Source of the DNA: Amoebophrya sp. A120
Lineage: Eukaryota; Sar; Dinophyceae; Syndiniales; Amoebophryaceae
Assembly: GCA_905178155.1 (NCBI GenBank)
Contig: CAJINV010000004.1
Coordinates: 7,632,771-7,696,770 of the forward strand
DNA length: 64,000 nucleotides
Direction: 5' to 3'
Below the pieces are notes generated by a model. That model was given only the letters and a program-made list of their open reading frames with translations. It ran no database searches and had not been told where the DNA came from. Shown piece after piece: positions 32,801-42,502 of this stretch (the stretch's first letter is position 1; each line of letters begins with the position of its first letter). The translations under genes and the position numbers were made by a program.

Positions 32801-35800
32801 TGAGACCACAAATCATGTTGTCATGCTAGAAGGCAAAAGAAGCGGACGGCAATGCTGGGTGTCGTAGGAAATCCTAGCATCTTCAGCATGACAGGAGGCA
32901 ACTGGAAATGGGAAACAGCATAACAAATCGCGTGGCCTTCAGGCCGCAACTGCGTCTCTTGGCCGTCTAGCAATACAAGCCGACTTGTGTACGCAAATAC
33001 AGCATCACACATTTCCTTTCCGATATGGGGAGGAAGGATTTTTCCTGACGATATAACTGCTCGTGTGGTTGAACACCGTGTCGACGCAGTGTTCCGTTCT
33101 CGGAAAAATCTTCAACCTGCGTTCCTCGTATCCTGATTAAAACCGTGCCCACACCAGAGTCAGGATGGGAAATCTGCTAGACAAATCAGCCAGCCTTGGT
33201 TGTCTGGCATGACAAGTTTGTCCTCGTAGAGTAGTCCTGTTTAGCTAGTTCAGACGCATCACAGATCTATCATAGCATGCTGATTCTAGCATCACAAATT
33301 CCAAAGCACGAAGAGAAAATTCTTCTCATAGGGCTCCGCATGAGAAACTTTTTTGGCATGCAGAATTGCATGACAACTCTGGGGTGGGGACGTTTTTACA
33401 TAGGATACCTCGCAATACAGATTCACCTTCCCCTCAAAATCCGGATGCAGCTTTTGACAATCCGTGTGCTTGTCCTCCACGATCTCGTTCGGCGCGAGGA
33501 AGAATTTAAACTGCTATCAAAAGGGAAAGTCCCCCCTCTCCATACCAAAACGAAATTTCTGATGCTGGATTCGCGTAGGTACGCAAATCACAGCTGTCTT
33601 GCAGTAGAGGACTGCAGGCAGATGCTACGCCTGTAGCAGAGAGGTTTTTTTGACATAGGCGCCCAGGATGACAAAAGTCTACGCTGTAGGACCAACAGCA
33701 TCAAAAACCGCCGCCATAATGCGGCGGAGCCCTTTGGACTTGCCTTCTTGCAAGACAGAGATAACTTGTGGTCACAGATCAGCATTGCAAATTTTACCTT
33801 TTCGGTGGGGGGATTTTTCCTCACAATAACTCCTCCCGGGTTTTCAGAATCGTGGTAGCGAAAGGGAGACTGATTTGCAACCCGGTGAGAGGATCCAGGT
33901 GGATTTCGTCGGCGTTGCCAGTTGCTCTATCAAATGCAAATATGTCTGGGTCTGGAAACTTGTGATGCTAAAATGTGACTGGTGGGCGGACTGCAATACG
34001 CAGCCACGCATGACAAATTTTTCAACTACTACTGTGATTCATGTTCCGCATGGCAAACTGCGTTTTTGCATGACAGGCACGAGGCCATTTTTTTCCTGCT
34101 CATGCATTACAGATTTATGAGTCATGCCAAACAAGCATGACAAACTTGCATTCTTCCAGACCCAGACATATTTGCAGTTCATAAGTTCCGGCGGACGACG
34201 ATGTTGCAAACAAATCCTCCGCCAACAGCGTCTGATTGTGGTACTCCTCCAGCGACTATCAAGTGCAAAAGTGTCTGGGTCTGGAAGAATGCAAGTTTGT
34301 CATGCTTGTCTCACATGACTATTGAAATTTGTCTTGCTCATTACCCAAGAGCCGCGTTTTTCTGCCATGCAGAAACACAGTTTGTCGTGCAGAATAGGCA
34401 ACACCTAGAAGCTCAGAAACTTGTCATGCTGAGCCAGCACTTGTTGTGGCCTCTTCGTGATACGCCACCCAGCATCACAAGTTTCCAGACGTCCAGGGAT
34501 ATTTGCATTTCATAGCGACAGAGCGTTTACCCGCGCCTCAAACTGCTGATCCACACCGTGAATGTCCGCGGTTAAGACAACTCCAAATTGCGGCGGCAAA
34601 AATTTGCACACCCTCGGAACCACCGGCGGTTCCAAAGGTTTGCAGTAATCGAATCGTAGCAAGGGGTCAGACGTCAAACATATGCAGCGCGAAAGCTGTA
34701 GTGTATCGCACTCGTATAAATGCATTACAAATTTCCTCACCATGAGAAATAAAATTTGCAATGCTGATTTTCCTTAAGTAAAAAGATTTGTAATGCATGA
34801 TTGCAATACGAGTACTTACGGTACTTTTGCGATGCATACGACACCAGATCTGGCTACTGCCACCCAAAACCGAATTTCCCGCGTTCCGCCCGTCGGGGTT
34901 CCGGCAAAAATTGTTGGAAAGCGGTAAGTATGGATTGCAAAAATGTCTGGGTCCGGATGGATTCGAATTTGTGATGCGAAGTCTACATCATCATACAATC
35001 TGTCAACATGCATGGCGAGCAAAACGCCCCATTTCTTGTTTCCGAGAGAGAGGATTTGTCATGCGGATTAGGCATTGGGATAAGTGCTCAAACTCTGTGA
35101 TGCTAGAGCTTGCATGCCAGAGATCTGGGTCAGGCAAAAACTGCATGACAGATCTCGCATTCTTCCAGACCCAGACATATTTGCAATCCATAGTAACGGT
35201 TGCAGTAACGGCATCGAGTAGATCAGACTGTGATCGTTTACCACCCCGAATTCCGACGGTGGCGCGGCGTATCAAATGCAAAAATGTCTGGGTCTGGAAA
35301 CTTGTGATGCTGGGTGGCGTATCATGAGGAGGCCACAAGTGCTCGCTCAGCATGACAAGTCTCTGAGCTTGTAGGTGTTGTCTATTCTGCATGACAAACT
35401 GCGTTTCTGCATGACAGAAAAGTGGCGCTCTTGGGTAACGTGCATGACAGATTTCAGAGTCATGCCAGACAAGCATGACAAACGTGCACTCTTCCAGACC
35501 CAGACGCTTTTACATTTGATACGGCGGTGAGAGTGTTGGTGTTGTCGGTAAAAGATATACTACTGGAAGCACCACCTGCCCCTGGTTCGGACGTTGTCCC
35601 GAAAGAAGCAGTAGTACCAACGGCGTTCTTTTCTGCTTCGGCTAAACTGGAGATTTTCGCCTGCAATGCCTGCTCCTCTTTCATTAACCTATCCTGAATC
35701 ACTTTGTTGAACTGGTTATACCCGCGGTCGTCTTTAAGAATTGACAAGTGGTGCGTTTGCGTGGAAAAAGGATGCAGATGCGGTACCGTGACCTCCCAGG

Positions 35801-38800
35801 TTTGACACCTCAACCCCGTGGTTGTCCGGGACTGGCAGCCGTAGTAATTGTCGAGGGTGAACTCCTCCTGACAGAAGATTGGTTCAAAGTGCTTTTTCAG
35901 AAAAACGTAGTCGAACTATTGCAATGAAAAATGCCCCCACCTCATAACCTGCCAGATTGTGTTGCAAAGGTTTCCAATGGAAACCTTCCTCCTTTTGCAT
36001 GTTTCAGCATCACAAATTTTCAATGCTGAATAGCTAAAATTTGTGTTGCACAACATTCCAGCAACAGCCGGGCCTGTCCTGTAAAAGATCCCTTCCTTAC
36101 CTAGATTCATCTGCATCACAAAGACTCCTAATTTTATTATCCTTTCATGCAAGACAAAAAGTTTCCATTTGGAAACTTTGCATCGCAAATTTTTGCAACT
36201 TCCGGGGTGGAGGCATTTTTTCTTTTGACACGAACCCGGTTTGCTTCTGCAAGTCGGGCATGCGCCGGTACCGGATATGAAATGCAAATATGTCTGGGTC
36301 TGGAAGGGTGGAACTTCTCATGCTAATTCTGGATAGTGCAAAAATCTGTGTTGCGTCTTTATCAAAAGCTGCCCACTTTTGACCAAGTTGAGAGGCAGTT
36401 TCTCATGCAGGCGAGGCATGATAGAGGTCGCGCAGATGAAACTGTCACGCTAGATCATGTATGACAGACCTCCTGTGTCTTGGAATACCTGCATGACAAG
36501 TTCGCATCCTTCCAGACCCAGACATATTTGCATTTCATACCGGAAATTGTGGTGCAACGCGGAGCCGAGGGGGTTTTGGAGGTATTGTGCTTGTGCTGTT
36601 GCTGATGTTGCATTACTACTGCTGGTTGTTGTAGTGGTTGCAGAGGTAATTGAAGTCAGCATCCTACCAGAACTGCTGCTCGTGCCGGAATTCAGCATCG
36701 AATTTGATCCACTTCTAGTACCTTGTGCAGATGAAGTAGTCGCCAAATCATGGTTATGATACACCGACACTTCGATCCCTGCCTTCACCTCGGGGGTTAA
36801 AAACCGCACGATGTCTATCAACCTTTTGTTCAACTGCCTCGCATATTCCGCCTGCATCTCCGCGCGGACCGCTTTCTCGGGGCTGGGGGGGACGATCCTG
36901 ACCCTTGTCCGGTTGTACTCGCAGGCAATCACGTCCGCCGCCCAGGTGTCGTTGGGAAGCTTCATCGCGTATTGAAACGAATGCAGAAACTCCGTCGCCA
37001 GATCAATCGAAACCGGCAGTTCGATCCCTCGGGTTACGTGCGGCACGTCGTATGGGTTCATCGCGGCGATTTCATCCACCGACCTTGTCACCCGGTTGAG
37101 CATATCCAATGCAAATCTGTCTGGGTCTGGAAAGTTAGGACTTGTGATGCGGATTATGGAAAAGGCAAAAATTCGTATTGCGTGAGCGCCAAAAGCTGTT
37201 ACGCAAATAGGGAATGTCTCATGCAGGGTAGGCATCCGGAGGCCTGCGCAAAACCTGTATATGCTTTTGCGTGCATTACAGACTGTTCGCACAATCCAAC
37301 AGATGCATGACAAACAAGGGCACTATTCCAGACCCAGACCTATTTGCATTTGATAGAGCACTTCCTGCATTTCCGGGTAGTGCTCGTACCCGTTGCAGAC
37401 CGCTTTCAACTCGAATTCCGCGATAAAAACGGCGTAATTCGTAGATACCTGCTCCTATCCTATGTAAAAACGTCCCCACCGCAAAACTGTCATGCAAATC
37501 AGCATGCTGAAAATGTTTCTCATGCGAAGCAGCTCCATGAGACGCATTTTCTAGGGGTCGTGTTTTGGAATTTGTCATGCTACAATCAGCAAGATGCACC
37601 AGATCAGTGATGCTGTTGGGCGAGCTCAAACAGCACTACACTACGAGTCCCAATTTGTCATGCGAAGCAGCCAGAACTTGTGGATTTGTCTAGCCGTTTC
37701 CCCATCTTGACTATGGGGTCGTGGGGACGTTTTTACACAGGATAGCTCTCCGCGCGTGTTCAGTGTGATCTTCTTCTCCAGGTCCTCGTCGGCGTAGGAT
37801 AGCAACCCGTTGTTCAGCAACTCTTCGGGCAAGGTATTGTCGTAAAGCTGCTGCACGTTCAAATCGTAGTACCACCAACTCTCCCCGACCACCGCGGTTT
37901 TCCTCTGTTCCGGGAAAATCTCCTGTCTCGCAAAGGCGATGGACTGCAGCTCTAAATTTGACAGACAGTCCGCGGGTAGGAATTCTTTCTCCGGGTCCGT
38001 CCAGTCGTATATCACACAGAAAAAAGCAGGCAGGTCATTCTCATTTTGATGTAATGCAAAAATAAATACACAAAAAAATCTGTATTGCATGTCCCAAACA
38101 GCATGCTCAGGGACCGCCCATGACAGATTTTTTTGTTTACGTATTTTTGCATCACAACTACAAATATGCCCTGCTAGCTTTTTTCTCTGGGTGGATATCG
38201 TACACGTAGCGGAGTTCGCCGTTCGGGTAGCAGGTGTAGGCGTTTTCCGTCGACGGGTAGTAGAAATTTTGACAGCGTAATATCAAATGCAAAAGTGTCT
38301 GGGTCTGGAAACTTGTGATGCAAGAAAGGAAATAGAGAGCAGACTCTAATGCGCCGCCAAGCATGGCAACTTTTTCCGTGGTTCTGAGTTGCGTACTCAG
38401 CATGAGAAACTGCGTTTTTGCATGACAAGCAAGAGGAGCTGGAGCTCTTTGCGGCCACGACGCAATACAAAGTTCAGAGTCATGCTAGACTAGCATGACA
38501 AATGCAAATCTCGCAATCTTCCAGACCCAGACATTTTTGCATTTGATACGTAAGTGGCACTTCCCATTCACGGAAATCGTGCGCCCCTCGAAGCAGCTCG
38601 CCCCGGGAACGTCGACCCAGCTCCACCAGAACCGATACGGATCGGAAGGTGCGGTGTATGCATTGCAAATGTGTCTGGGTCTGGAAGAATACAAACTTGT
38701 GATGCGCATTGCAGAACACAGAAAAATCTCTCATGCATAGGTAGCAAAAGCTGCCTGCTTTTGTCCCCAGAGTGGGGGATTTGTCATGCAGATTCGGCAC

Positions 38801-41087
38801 TGCGGAAGCCTCTCGAAACCTGTGATGCTAGAGCTTCCATGCTAGACCTTCTGTGTCATGCAAAAACAGCATGACTCTTCCAGACCCAGACATTTTTGCA
38901 GTTGATACGGTGCAGAAGGGAACATTTTTCCGGCGGTAGCACCCGGTTCTGCTGTACCACTATGCATTGCAAATACGTCTGGGTCTAGAAAAACTTGTGA
39001 TGCAGGGTGAATACCCAGAATGAGGCCATTTCGATTGACGACCAAGCATGACAAATTTTCGAGCTGCTATGTGTAGTTGCCTATTGTTCTGCATGACAAA
39101 CTGCGCCAAAAAAAGTGGCGCTTGGGTAAGTAACGTGCCTGACAGATTTGAGATTCATGCTGACTGAGCATGAAAAGCCTTGCAGTGTTCTTCCCGACGC
39201 CGACCTTTGCAATGAATAACCACTATCCTGTGCAAAAGTATGAGTATCGCACTCGTACTAATTGCAAGTATGCATGACAAATCTTGTCCTTAGGGTAAAA
39301 CAGCATGACAAATTCCAGCTCTCATGCTGAGCAAATTTGTATTGCAATTCATACTACTACGATACTTTTGCAATCAATAACCACGGCGCCATGACGACTT
39401 CGACCGTTTCCGGCCGGTATCAACTGTAAAAGTGTCTGGGTCTGGAAGATTTCCAGGCTTGTCATGCATATTTCGCATGGGCTATGATGCCTGCAATGCA
39501 TGACCTCGCATGACACATTTTTTGCGGGTATCTTGATGCCTATCCCGCATGACAAATGCCCTCTCCGCGGAGCAAAAACTGGACGCCTCTTGTTGCTCAT
39601 GCAATACAGATTTTTTTAGATTCCAGAAATAGCATCACAAGTTGCTTTCTTTCAGACCCAGACATTTTTGCAATCCATAGCCGGGACGCCGGCCCGTCGA
39701 AAAAGGTGTAGGGCGGGGTTTTCAAACTTTCGCTTTTCAGCAGTAGGTGCGAGACCCCGTAAATTTCGCAGTCGACGGTCGTCCCCTCGCGGACGCCGAA
39801 CCCGGTGCAGGCCGGCTCTTGCAGGCATATGGAATTGAAAACTTGTACTAATGCTGGGTTGTGAATAGTGGGTGCTCTGTAAGGCACAGCCAAGCATGAG
39901 AAATATTTGCGCGGCTAAGTCTGTTGCGTTTTCCCTTTCCGCTTCCGCATGACCAACTACGTCTTTGCATAACAAGCAACAGGGTCCCTTCGTGGACACG
40001 CAGCACAAACTCTTTAGTCATGCCAGGCAAGCATAACAAATTTTGCATCCTTTCCACACCCAGTCCCAGACATATTTGCAATGCATAAGGCACGCTTGCT
40101 GGCAAAACTCCCAGGTTTTCGGCGGATGCAGCGCCCGCACCAGTCGCGCCAGCGTCCGCCCGTGGTGCCGGCAGTACCCCACGCCAAGTTTTTCAAACTG
40201 GTCGGAAACGGCCCCGGTAGGCGTATTAAACGCGGCGAGGAGGGCCGCGAGCTCATCGGGGGAAGGGTAGGAGACGTCTACTTGGGTGGTGGAGGAGGAA
40301 GCTGTAGGCGGTGTGATCCTCAGCAAAAAGGTCCCCACCCGCCCTAAGTTCTCATGCAAATCTGCAAGCCTCAGACACGTTTCTCATGCGCAGCCCCAAC
40401 ATGAGGAGCATTCTGTAATGCTCAAAATCTGGGATTTTGTCATGCTGGAATTATAATATTAAGGTGATCGATTTCTGATGTCAGGCTGCACTACCTGAAT
40501 ACGATTAAATTGCTCGCCCGAAGATGAACTTGTCATGCGCGACAGCCAAAAAATGCTGGTTTGTGGAGCAACTCTGGGGAAGAAGTGGGAACGTTGTTAC
40601 AAAGGATACTTATCGTGCCGTTGCTTGTCGAGTTCGAAGTCGTGTAGTTGTATCGCGAGGAAAAATCCCCCCTCCCCCTATTGACAAGGTACGTTTTCGA
40701 AAATTTGTGTTGCTGATTTTTGTCTTGCAAGAAGGCAACTCCACAGGTTCCGCTGCATTATGCAGGCGGTTTGTCATGCTGTTGGGCCTACAGCACGGAC
40801 GTTTTTCATGCTAAGCGACTAGGCCAGGGCCTCTCTACTCTGGCTTGATATGGGTCTGCAGTCCTCTCCAGCAAGACAAATCTGATTTGTGTACGAAAAC
40901 CCAGCATCAGAAACATCGTTTTGAAGATATGGGGACTGGGGATTTTTACTTTTGATAAGTTGCTGGTGGCATTTCCAGCCTCGATGGTGCCGTTGCTGTT
41001 GTTAGCGGAGGCTTCGTGAACGAACAAGCCGCATAACGAGAACAGCTGCAACGCTGACGCACGACGCATCCTCCTTGTTAGTGCCAT
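20806..41087 (-). CDS. Giant kringle/PAN-type membrane receptor-like gene, 46 exons, 43 introner introns
   Basis: Exons: 41087-40958, 40645-40609, 40309-40088, 39822-39680, 39412-39380, 38955-38908, 38651-38549, 38275-38198, 38004-37745, 37450-37356, 37097-36540, 36270-36231, 35911-35522, 35264-35193, 34923-34839, 34675-34515, 34251-34184, 33922-33829, 33509-33408, 33123-33054, 32737-32629, 32466-32391, 32063-31994, 31709-31669, 31383-30956, 30863-30632, 30321-30229, 30005-29855, 29559-28881, 28744-28568, 28241-28197, 27881-27644, 27318-27255, 26994-26923, 26638-26592, 26334-26288, 26137-25993, 25711-25284, 25069-24517, 24359-24023, 23700-23463, 23194-23109, 22822-21974, 21716-21444, 21185-21091, 20876-20806: 8433 nt, 2810 aa, one frame throughout. 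Signal peptide at residues 1-25; PAN-like Cys pattern near 100-150 (CQQACLQEPACTGF); sushi-like block near 215-260; split kringle near 600-782 (GLRCQTW...PHLHPF, NFCRNPDG, WCRTSDP, FDYC); second PAN-like block near 940-985; membrane segment about 1113-1134; then a Ser-rich tail with a charged coiled coil near 2020-2055. Alternative: two genes, the first stopping at 30950. Confidence 0.75.
20882..21090. mobile_element. Introner, family G variant
   Basis: Ends TATCCCACGAAAAAACTGTT. Flanks GTGCA / GCGCA (4 of 5). Frame kept. Confidence 0.88.
21191..21443. mobile_element. Introner, family A
   Basis: TSD GTAGG on both sides. Frame kept (SSSSPT to PALPLSS). Confidence 0.94.
21722..21973. mobile_element. 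Introner, family A
   Basis: TSD TCTAG on both sides. Frame kept (SAELD to RRIQTG). Confidence 0.94.
22828..23108. mobile_element. Introner, family B
   Basis: TSD AAAAC on both sides. Frame kept. Confidence 0.93.
23200..23462. mobile_element. Introner, family A
   Basis: Flanks CCCGG / AGCGG (3 of 5). Frame kept (FKWSA to GRNTKI). Confidence 0.9.
23706..24022. mobile_element. Introner, family B, left terminus lost
   Basis: The right end (TTTTTGCTCAGGATA) and interior are family B. The left inverted repeat is missing and the flanks TCGCG / TCCGA barely match. The left limit was set by reading frame (LLFS to EIIPNIL). Confidence 0.7.
24365..24516. mobile_element. Introner, family C
   Basis: TSD TCGTT on both sides. 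Frame kept. Confidence 0.94.
25075..25283. mobile_element. Introner, family F/G variant
   Basis: Ends TATCAAAGAAAAAAAGTTCG and, inverted, TATGGAGAGAAAAAAGCTTG. TSD GAACA on both sides. Frame kept (DPLF to TRRCSS). Confidence 0.88.
25717..25992. mobile_element. Introner, family A
   Basis: TSD TCGTT on both sides. Frame kept (LKET to KIRKKA). Confidence 0.94.
26143..26287. mobile_element. Introner, family C
   Basis: TSD TTTCT on both sides. Frame kept. Confidence 0.94.
26340..26591. mobile_element. Introner, family A
   Basis: TSD CACTA on both sides. The exon towards 26287 is only 47 nt. Confidence 0.94.
26644..26922. mobile_element. Introner, family B
   Basis: TSD GTACT on both sides. Frame kept. 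Confidence 0.94.
27000..27254. mobile_element. Introner, family A
   Basis: Flanks TAGAA / CAGAA (4 of 5). Frame kept. Confidence 0.92.
27324..27643. mobile_element. Introner, family D
   Basis: TSD CCATC on both sides. Frame kept. Confidence 0.93.
27887..28196. mobile_element. Introner, family D
   Basis: TSD GAGCG on both sides. Frame kept. Confidence 0.93.
28247..28567. mobile_element. Introner, family D
   Basis: TSD GATCG on both sides. Frame kept. The 45-nt exon at 28197-28241 separates it from another family D copy. Confidence 0.93.
28745..28880 (-). other. GT-AG intron in the giant gene
   Basis: Begins GTACTTACTTAC and ends AGAACATCAG. Chosen because it is the only GT-AG pair that keeps both flanking frames open (VPMK to VRSFVAK). 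Confidence 0.65.
29565..29854. mobile_element. Introner, family B
   Basis: TSD ACTGT on both sides. Frame kept. Confidence 0.93.
30011..30228. mobile_element. Introner, family G
   Basis: TSD TGAAG on both sides; the inverted right end reads TATCGTGAGAAAAAAGTGTC. Frame kept (DIYF to NGWEWVV). Confidence 0.92.
30327..30631. mobile_element. Introner, family E
   Basis: TSD GGTGC on both sides. Frame kept. Confidence 0.94.
30864..30955 (-). other. Proposed GT-AG intron fusing the two halves of the giant gene
   Basis: Begins GTATAATG, the same donor style as in DRG1, and ends in a pyrimidine-rich tract then CCGAAG. It would skip the TAA at 30950-30952 and join LSVKELKG to RYVIQPAK in frame. If it is not used, the upstream gene ends at 30950 and the downstream gene would start at an ATG overlapping that stop (TAATG). 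Confidence 0.6.
31389..31668. mobile_element. Introner, family B
   Basis: TSD TCACC on both sides. Because the minus-strand TSD is GGTGA, this copy can also be read as a GT-AG intron. Confidence 0.94.
31715..31993. mobile_element. Introner, family B
   Basis: TSD GTCGT on both sides. A 41-nt exon separates it from another family B copy. Confidence 0.94.
32069..32390. mobile_element. Introner, family D
   Basis: TSD CTTTG on both sides. Frame kept. Confidence 0.93.
32472..32628. mobile_element. Introner, family C
   Basis: Flanks CGAGA / CGATA (4 of 5). Frame kept inside the second PAN-like block. Confidence 0.9.
32743..33053. mobile_element. Introner, family D
   Basis: TSD TAACT on both sides. 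Left terminus diverged (TCTCGTAAGAAAAAATCC). Confidence 0.92.
33129..33407. mobile_element. Introner, family B
   Basis: TSD CCTCG on both sides. Frame kept. Confidence 0.94.
33515..33828. mobile_element. Introner, family D
   Basis: Flanks ACTGC / ACTCC (4 of 5). Frame kept. Confidence 0.9.
33928..34183. mobile_element. Introner, family A
   Basis: Flanks TGCTC / AGTTC (2 of 5), so an older copy; frame still kept. Confidence 0.88.
34257..34514. mobile_element. Introner, family A
   Basis: TSD GCGAC on both sides. Frame kept. Confidence 0.94.
34681..34838. mobile_element. Introner, family C, inside the kringle module
   Basis: Flanks AAACA / CGACA (3 of 5). Removal joins SSQIWC to RTSDPLLRFDYC, the canonical kringle C-terminal pattern. 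Confidence 0.9.
34929..35192. mobile_element. Introner, family A
   Basis: Flanks GTAAG / GTAAC (4 of 5). Removal leads into the kringle block NFCRNPDG. Confidence 0.92.
35270..35521. mobile_element. Introner, family A
   Basis: TSD CGGCG on both sides. Frame kept. Confidence 0.94.
35917..36230. mobile_element. Introner, family E
   Basis: TSD CGAAC on both sides. Frame kept. Confidence 0.93.
36276..36539. mobile_element. Introner, family A
   Basis: TSD CCGGA on both sides. Exon of 40 nt on its low-coordinate side. Confidence 0.94.
37103..37355. mobile_element. Introner, family A
   Basis: TSD GAGCA on both sides. Frame kept. Confidence 0.94.
37456..37744. mobile_element. Introner, family B
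   Basis: Flanks GCTCC / GCTCT (4 of 5). Frame kept. Confidence 0.92.
38010..38197. mobile_element. Introner, family F
   Basis: TSD TCGTA on both sides. Frame kept (RYVYD to WTDPEK). Confidence 0.94.
38281..38548. mobile_element. Introner, family A
   Basis: TSD CGTAA on both sides. Interrupts the sushi-like block (KCHL to RCQNF). Confidence 0.94.
38657..38907. mobile_element. Introner, family A
   Basis: TSD CGGTG on both sides. Frame kept. Confidence 0.94.
38961..39218. mobile_element. Introner, family A, first of a back-to-back pair
   Basis: TSD ACCAC on both sides; the right copy is shared with the adjacent family C element. Confidence 0.94.
39224..39379. mobile_element. Introner, family C, second of a back-to-back pair
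   Basis: TSD ACCAC on both sides. Together with the neighbouring A copy it forms one composite intron flanked by three ACCAC copies. Confidence 0.93.
39418..39679. mobile_element. Introner, family A
   Basis: TSD GCCGG on both sides. The exon on its left is only 33 nt. Confidence 0.94.
39828..40087. mobile_element. Introner, family A
   Basis: TSD AGGCA on both sides; left end diverged (TATGGAATTG). Splits the first PAN-like block. Confidence 0.92.
40315..40608. mobile_element. Introner, family B
   Basis: Flanks GGTGT / CTTAT do not match, so the copy is old or the target changed; the same 5-nt rule still keeps frame. Confidence 0.85.
40651..40957. mobile_element. Introner, family D (first intron of the giant gene)
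   Basis: TSD AGTTG on both sides. Frame kept (NATSN to YTTSNST). Confidence 0.93.
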
Positions 41088-42502
41088 CCAGGGAAGAAGG
41101 GCCCACGCCCACCGCGAGTCCGGCGTCTACTGAGAAGCCACCTTCATCTTTTGATGTTGGTAGTTTTGCGCCACATAGAGTTTTACACGATGCAGTTCTA
41201 AGGGATGGCTTTTTCAACAATCCGGGTGTCTACTCCGATTAAGTACTTATGATGGTTTGTAGCAGGATGACCCCCTGCACTGCTTTCTCTCATCGATTGA
41301 TTCACCTAGTCTATCATCGATTCTAGTCGTAAAAAAAAAACTCCCACAGTCCACCTCGACCCGGCAAGGCATCGATCCCCCTCAACAAGAAGATCTGGCC
41401 TTCTCTAGTACCAGTATCGGGAGGATCTTCGCGAAATAAGTGGAAAACAAATTGGATCTTTGGACCGAATCGACCGATCTACAGACAAGTTGAGGAAAGA
41501 TCTTGCTCCAGATCCACCGCCGATCTCACCTCCTGAACGCGGTCCTCACGGAAAAAACTTTGCAAGCAAAAAACAGCACGAAAATAAAACACGCACCGAT
41601 TGCTTGTTGAGCAATGGGAGGGACTAAAAAACGATGTTGGAGCGATCGTTATCAGACTAGTACACGACCGATAAAAAAGTAAACCGATTTGTATCAGAAA
41701 AGCTGATACTAGAGATGCGCAAGGAGCCGATTCGGATTTTTTTCGAAAGGCACGCGAAGGGGGCAGAGGATTCTTTACGAATGCTCGGTCGTATTATATG
41801 GATCATCTTCGCAACCGAAGTAGATTGCATAATTGTAGTGGCGATCTGCGAGCACATGCCGTGTATGGAAGTAAGAAGTGACACTAAAAGCCAAGACAAT
41901 CGACGAAAATGAGAGACGCAGAAGCGCCCTCCACCCGAAGACGATCTCTTCGAAAGCGAATCCCCGAGGAACAAGAAACCGAGCGATTTCTCGTCAACAT
42001 TATTTTGTCCAGAAAAACAAGTCGAAAACTGTTGGCCCGAGGCCTTCCTTGTTCGGTCTTTGAAGACTGACTCGCGTCGTGAGTCTTCTCTTTACTTTCG
42101 TGATAGTTAGTTGCACAGACACAAAGATGAGTCACCCGGTCGCGGCTCACAAGTGCGAAATTCCGTTCACCTGCGGTTCGAAGCTTTCCAATTTCTCTAT
42201 TTGCTGTAATACCACAAAGATCTCGCACCCGGGTCGCCCTTGTTGGGTGAAATATACCATGAAGAACGTTCGGTAGTACGTCAGACAAGTAGCGAGCGCC
42301 TGTGCGTCGCTGCCCTGTCGTGTCGCGCACCCTCTATGATCATTAAATATTTTTCGACAGCTCATTTTTTTTTGCAGAGTTCGAATACCCGAAATCTCCT
42401 GGCTCAAATCTTCGGTCTGATTTCCTATCCCCAATGTTTTTGTAGAAAGGTGCTCTGGTATAGCATAGGAAGTACTACTAGCACCGGGTATGTAGAAGTC
42501 GG
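41088..42502. other. Intergenic, no supported gene
   Basis: 1.4 kb without introners, between the start of the giant gene and the stop of the next. Frames here are short and conflicting. Regulatory sequence for the giant gene would be expected here, but I recognise no motif. Confidence 0.5.
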
